Source: an uncultured Bacteroidales bacterium (lineage in GTDB: Bacteria; Bacteroidota; Bacteroidia; Bacteroidales; Bacteroidaceae). Taken from it: 14,102 nt of DNA. Of the stretch, positions 14,022-14,102 are shown in pieces. Every line of letters begins with the position of its first letter. The first letter of the stretch is position 1. The DNA is taken from positions 1-14,102 of the forward strand of contig CAMBWV010000002.1 of the NCBI GenBank assembly GCA_945871755.1, read 5' to 3'. The notes under the pieces were generated by a model. The model saw only the letters and a program-made list of their open reading frames with translations. It was not told where the DNA came from and made no database searches. The position numbers and the translations under genes were made by a program.

Positions 14022-14102
14022 AAGGTAGGTTCTATAAATTAGCTTGTGATGAATTTTTGGCTATCGTGCCGTAGGTTTTTGTTTTTTGTGAGGGAGCGTA
14101 GC

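Overview
The window looks like a chromosomal piece of a Bacteroidales bacterium, most likely near Bacteroides/Prevotella. Four observations support this. The histidine kinase and response regulator resemble RprX/RprY. The glycosidase is of the Bacteroides-type GH110 family. HU genes follow rimO, and one HU protein carries a C-terminal LysM. The promoters fit the Bacteroidetes pattern (TAnnTTTG at -7, TTG at -33) rather than the E. coli pattern. All confident genes are on the + strand. I see no tRNA, rRNA, CRISPR array or insertion sequence.

Layout. Positions 1-496 are a regulatory stretch. It holds A-tracts phased at 21 bp, a leftward promoter with a terminator-like hairpin close to its start, a rightward terminator at 317-345, a 15-bp palindrome, and a -7 box almost touching the kinase start codon. 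Positions 497-2813 encode a two-component system, a sensor kinase with two membrane segments and an OmpR-type regulator. Positions 2941-4770 encode an exported GH110 alpha-1,3-galactosidase.

Positions 4792-7032 look like one transcription unit with a good promoter. It contains a small exported protein of unknown function, an HPr-kinase-like P-loop protein, a soluble S26B-type signal-peptidase-like protein, and a PqqD/RRE-like protein. RRE domains, HPrK-like kinases and dedicated peptidases are parts used in RiPP maturation, yet no precursor or cyclase is visible. This is the best candidate for an undescribed system here. A 21-bp inverted repeat closes the unit.

Positions 7250-8554 encode an exported alpha/beta hydrolase. 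Positions 8691-11199 hold ftsY and rimO, with a hairpin in the ftsY leader. Positions 11285-13946 hold a conventional HU protein, then a 525-residue protein built as HU domain, acidic linker, membrane helix and periplasmic LysM, then a lipoprotein of DUF4827 type. A strong intrinsic terminator at 13970-14021 ends the unit. The HU-membrane-LysM protein has the architecture expected of a tether between nucleoid and peptidoglycan.

All calls come from reading the sequence and from remembered family features; no database search was run.
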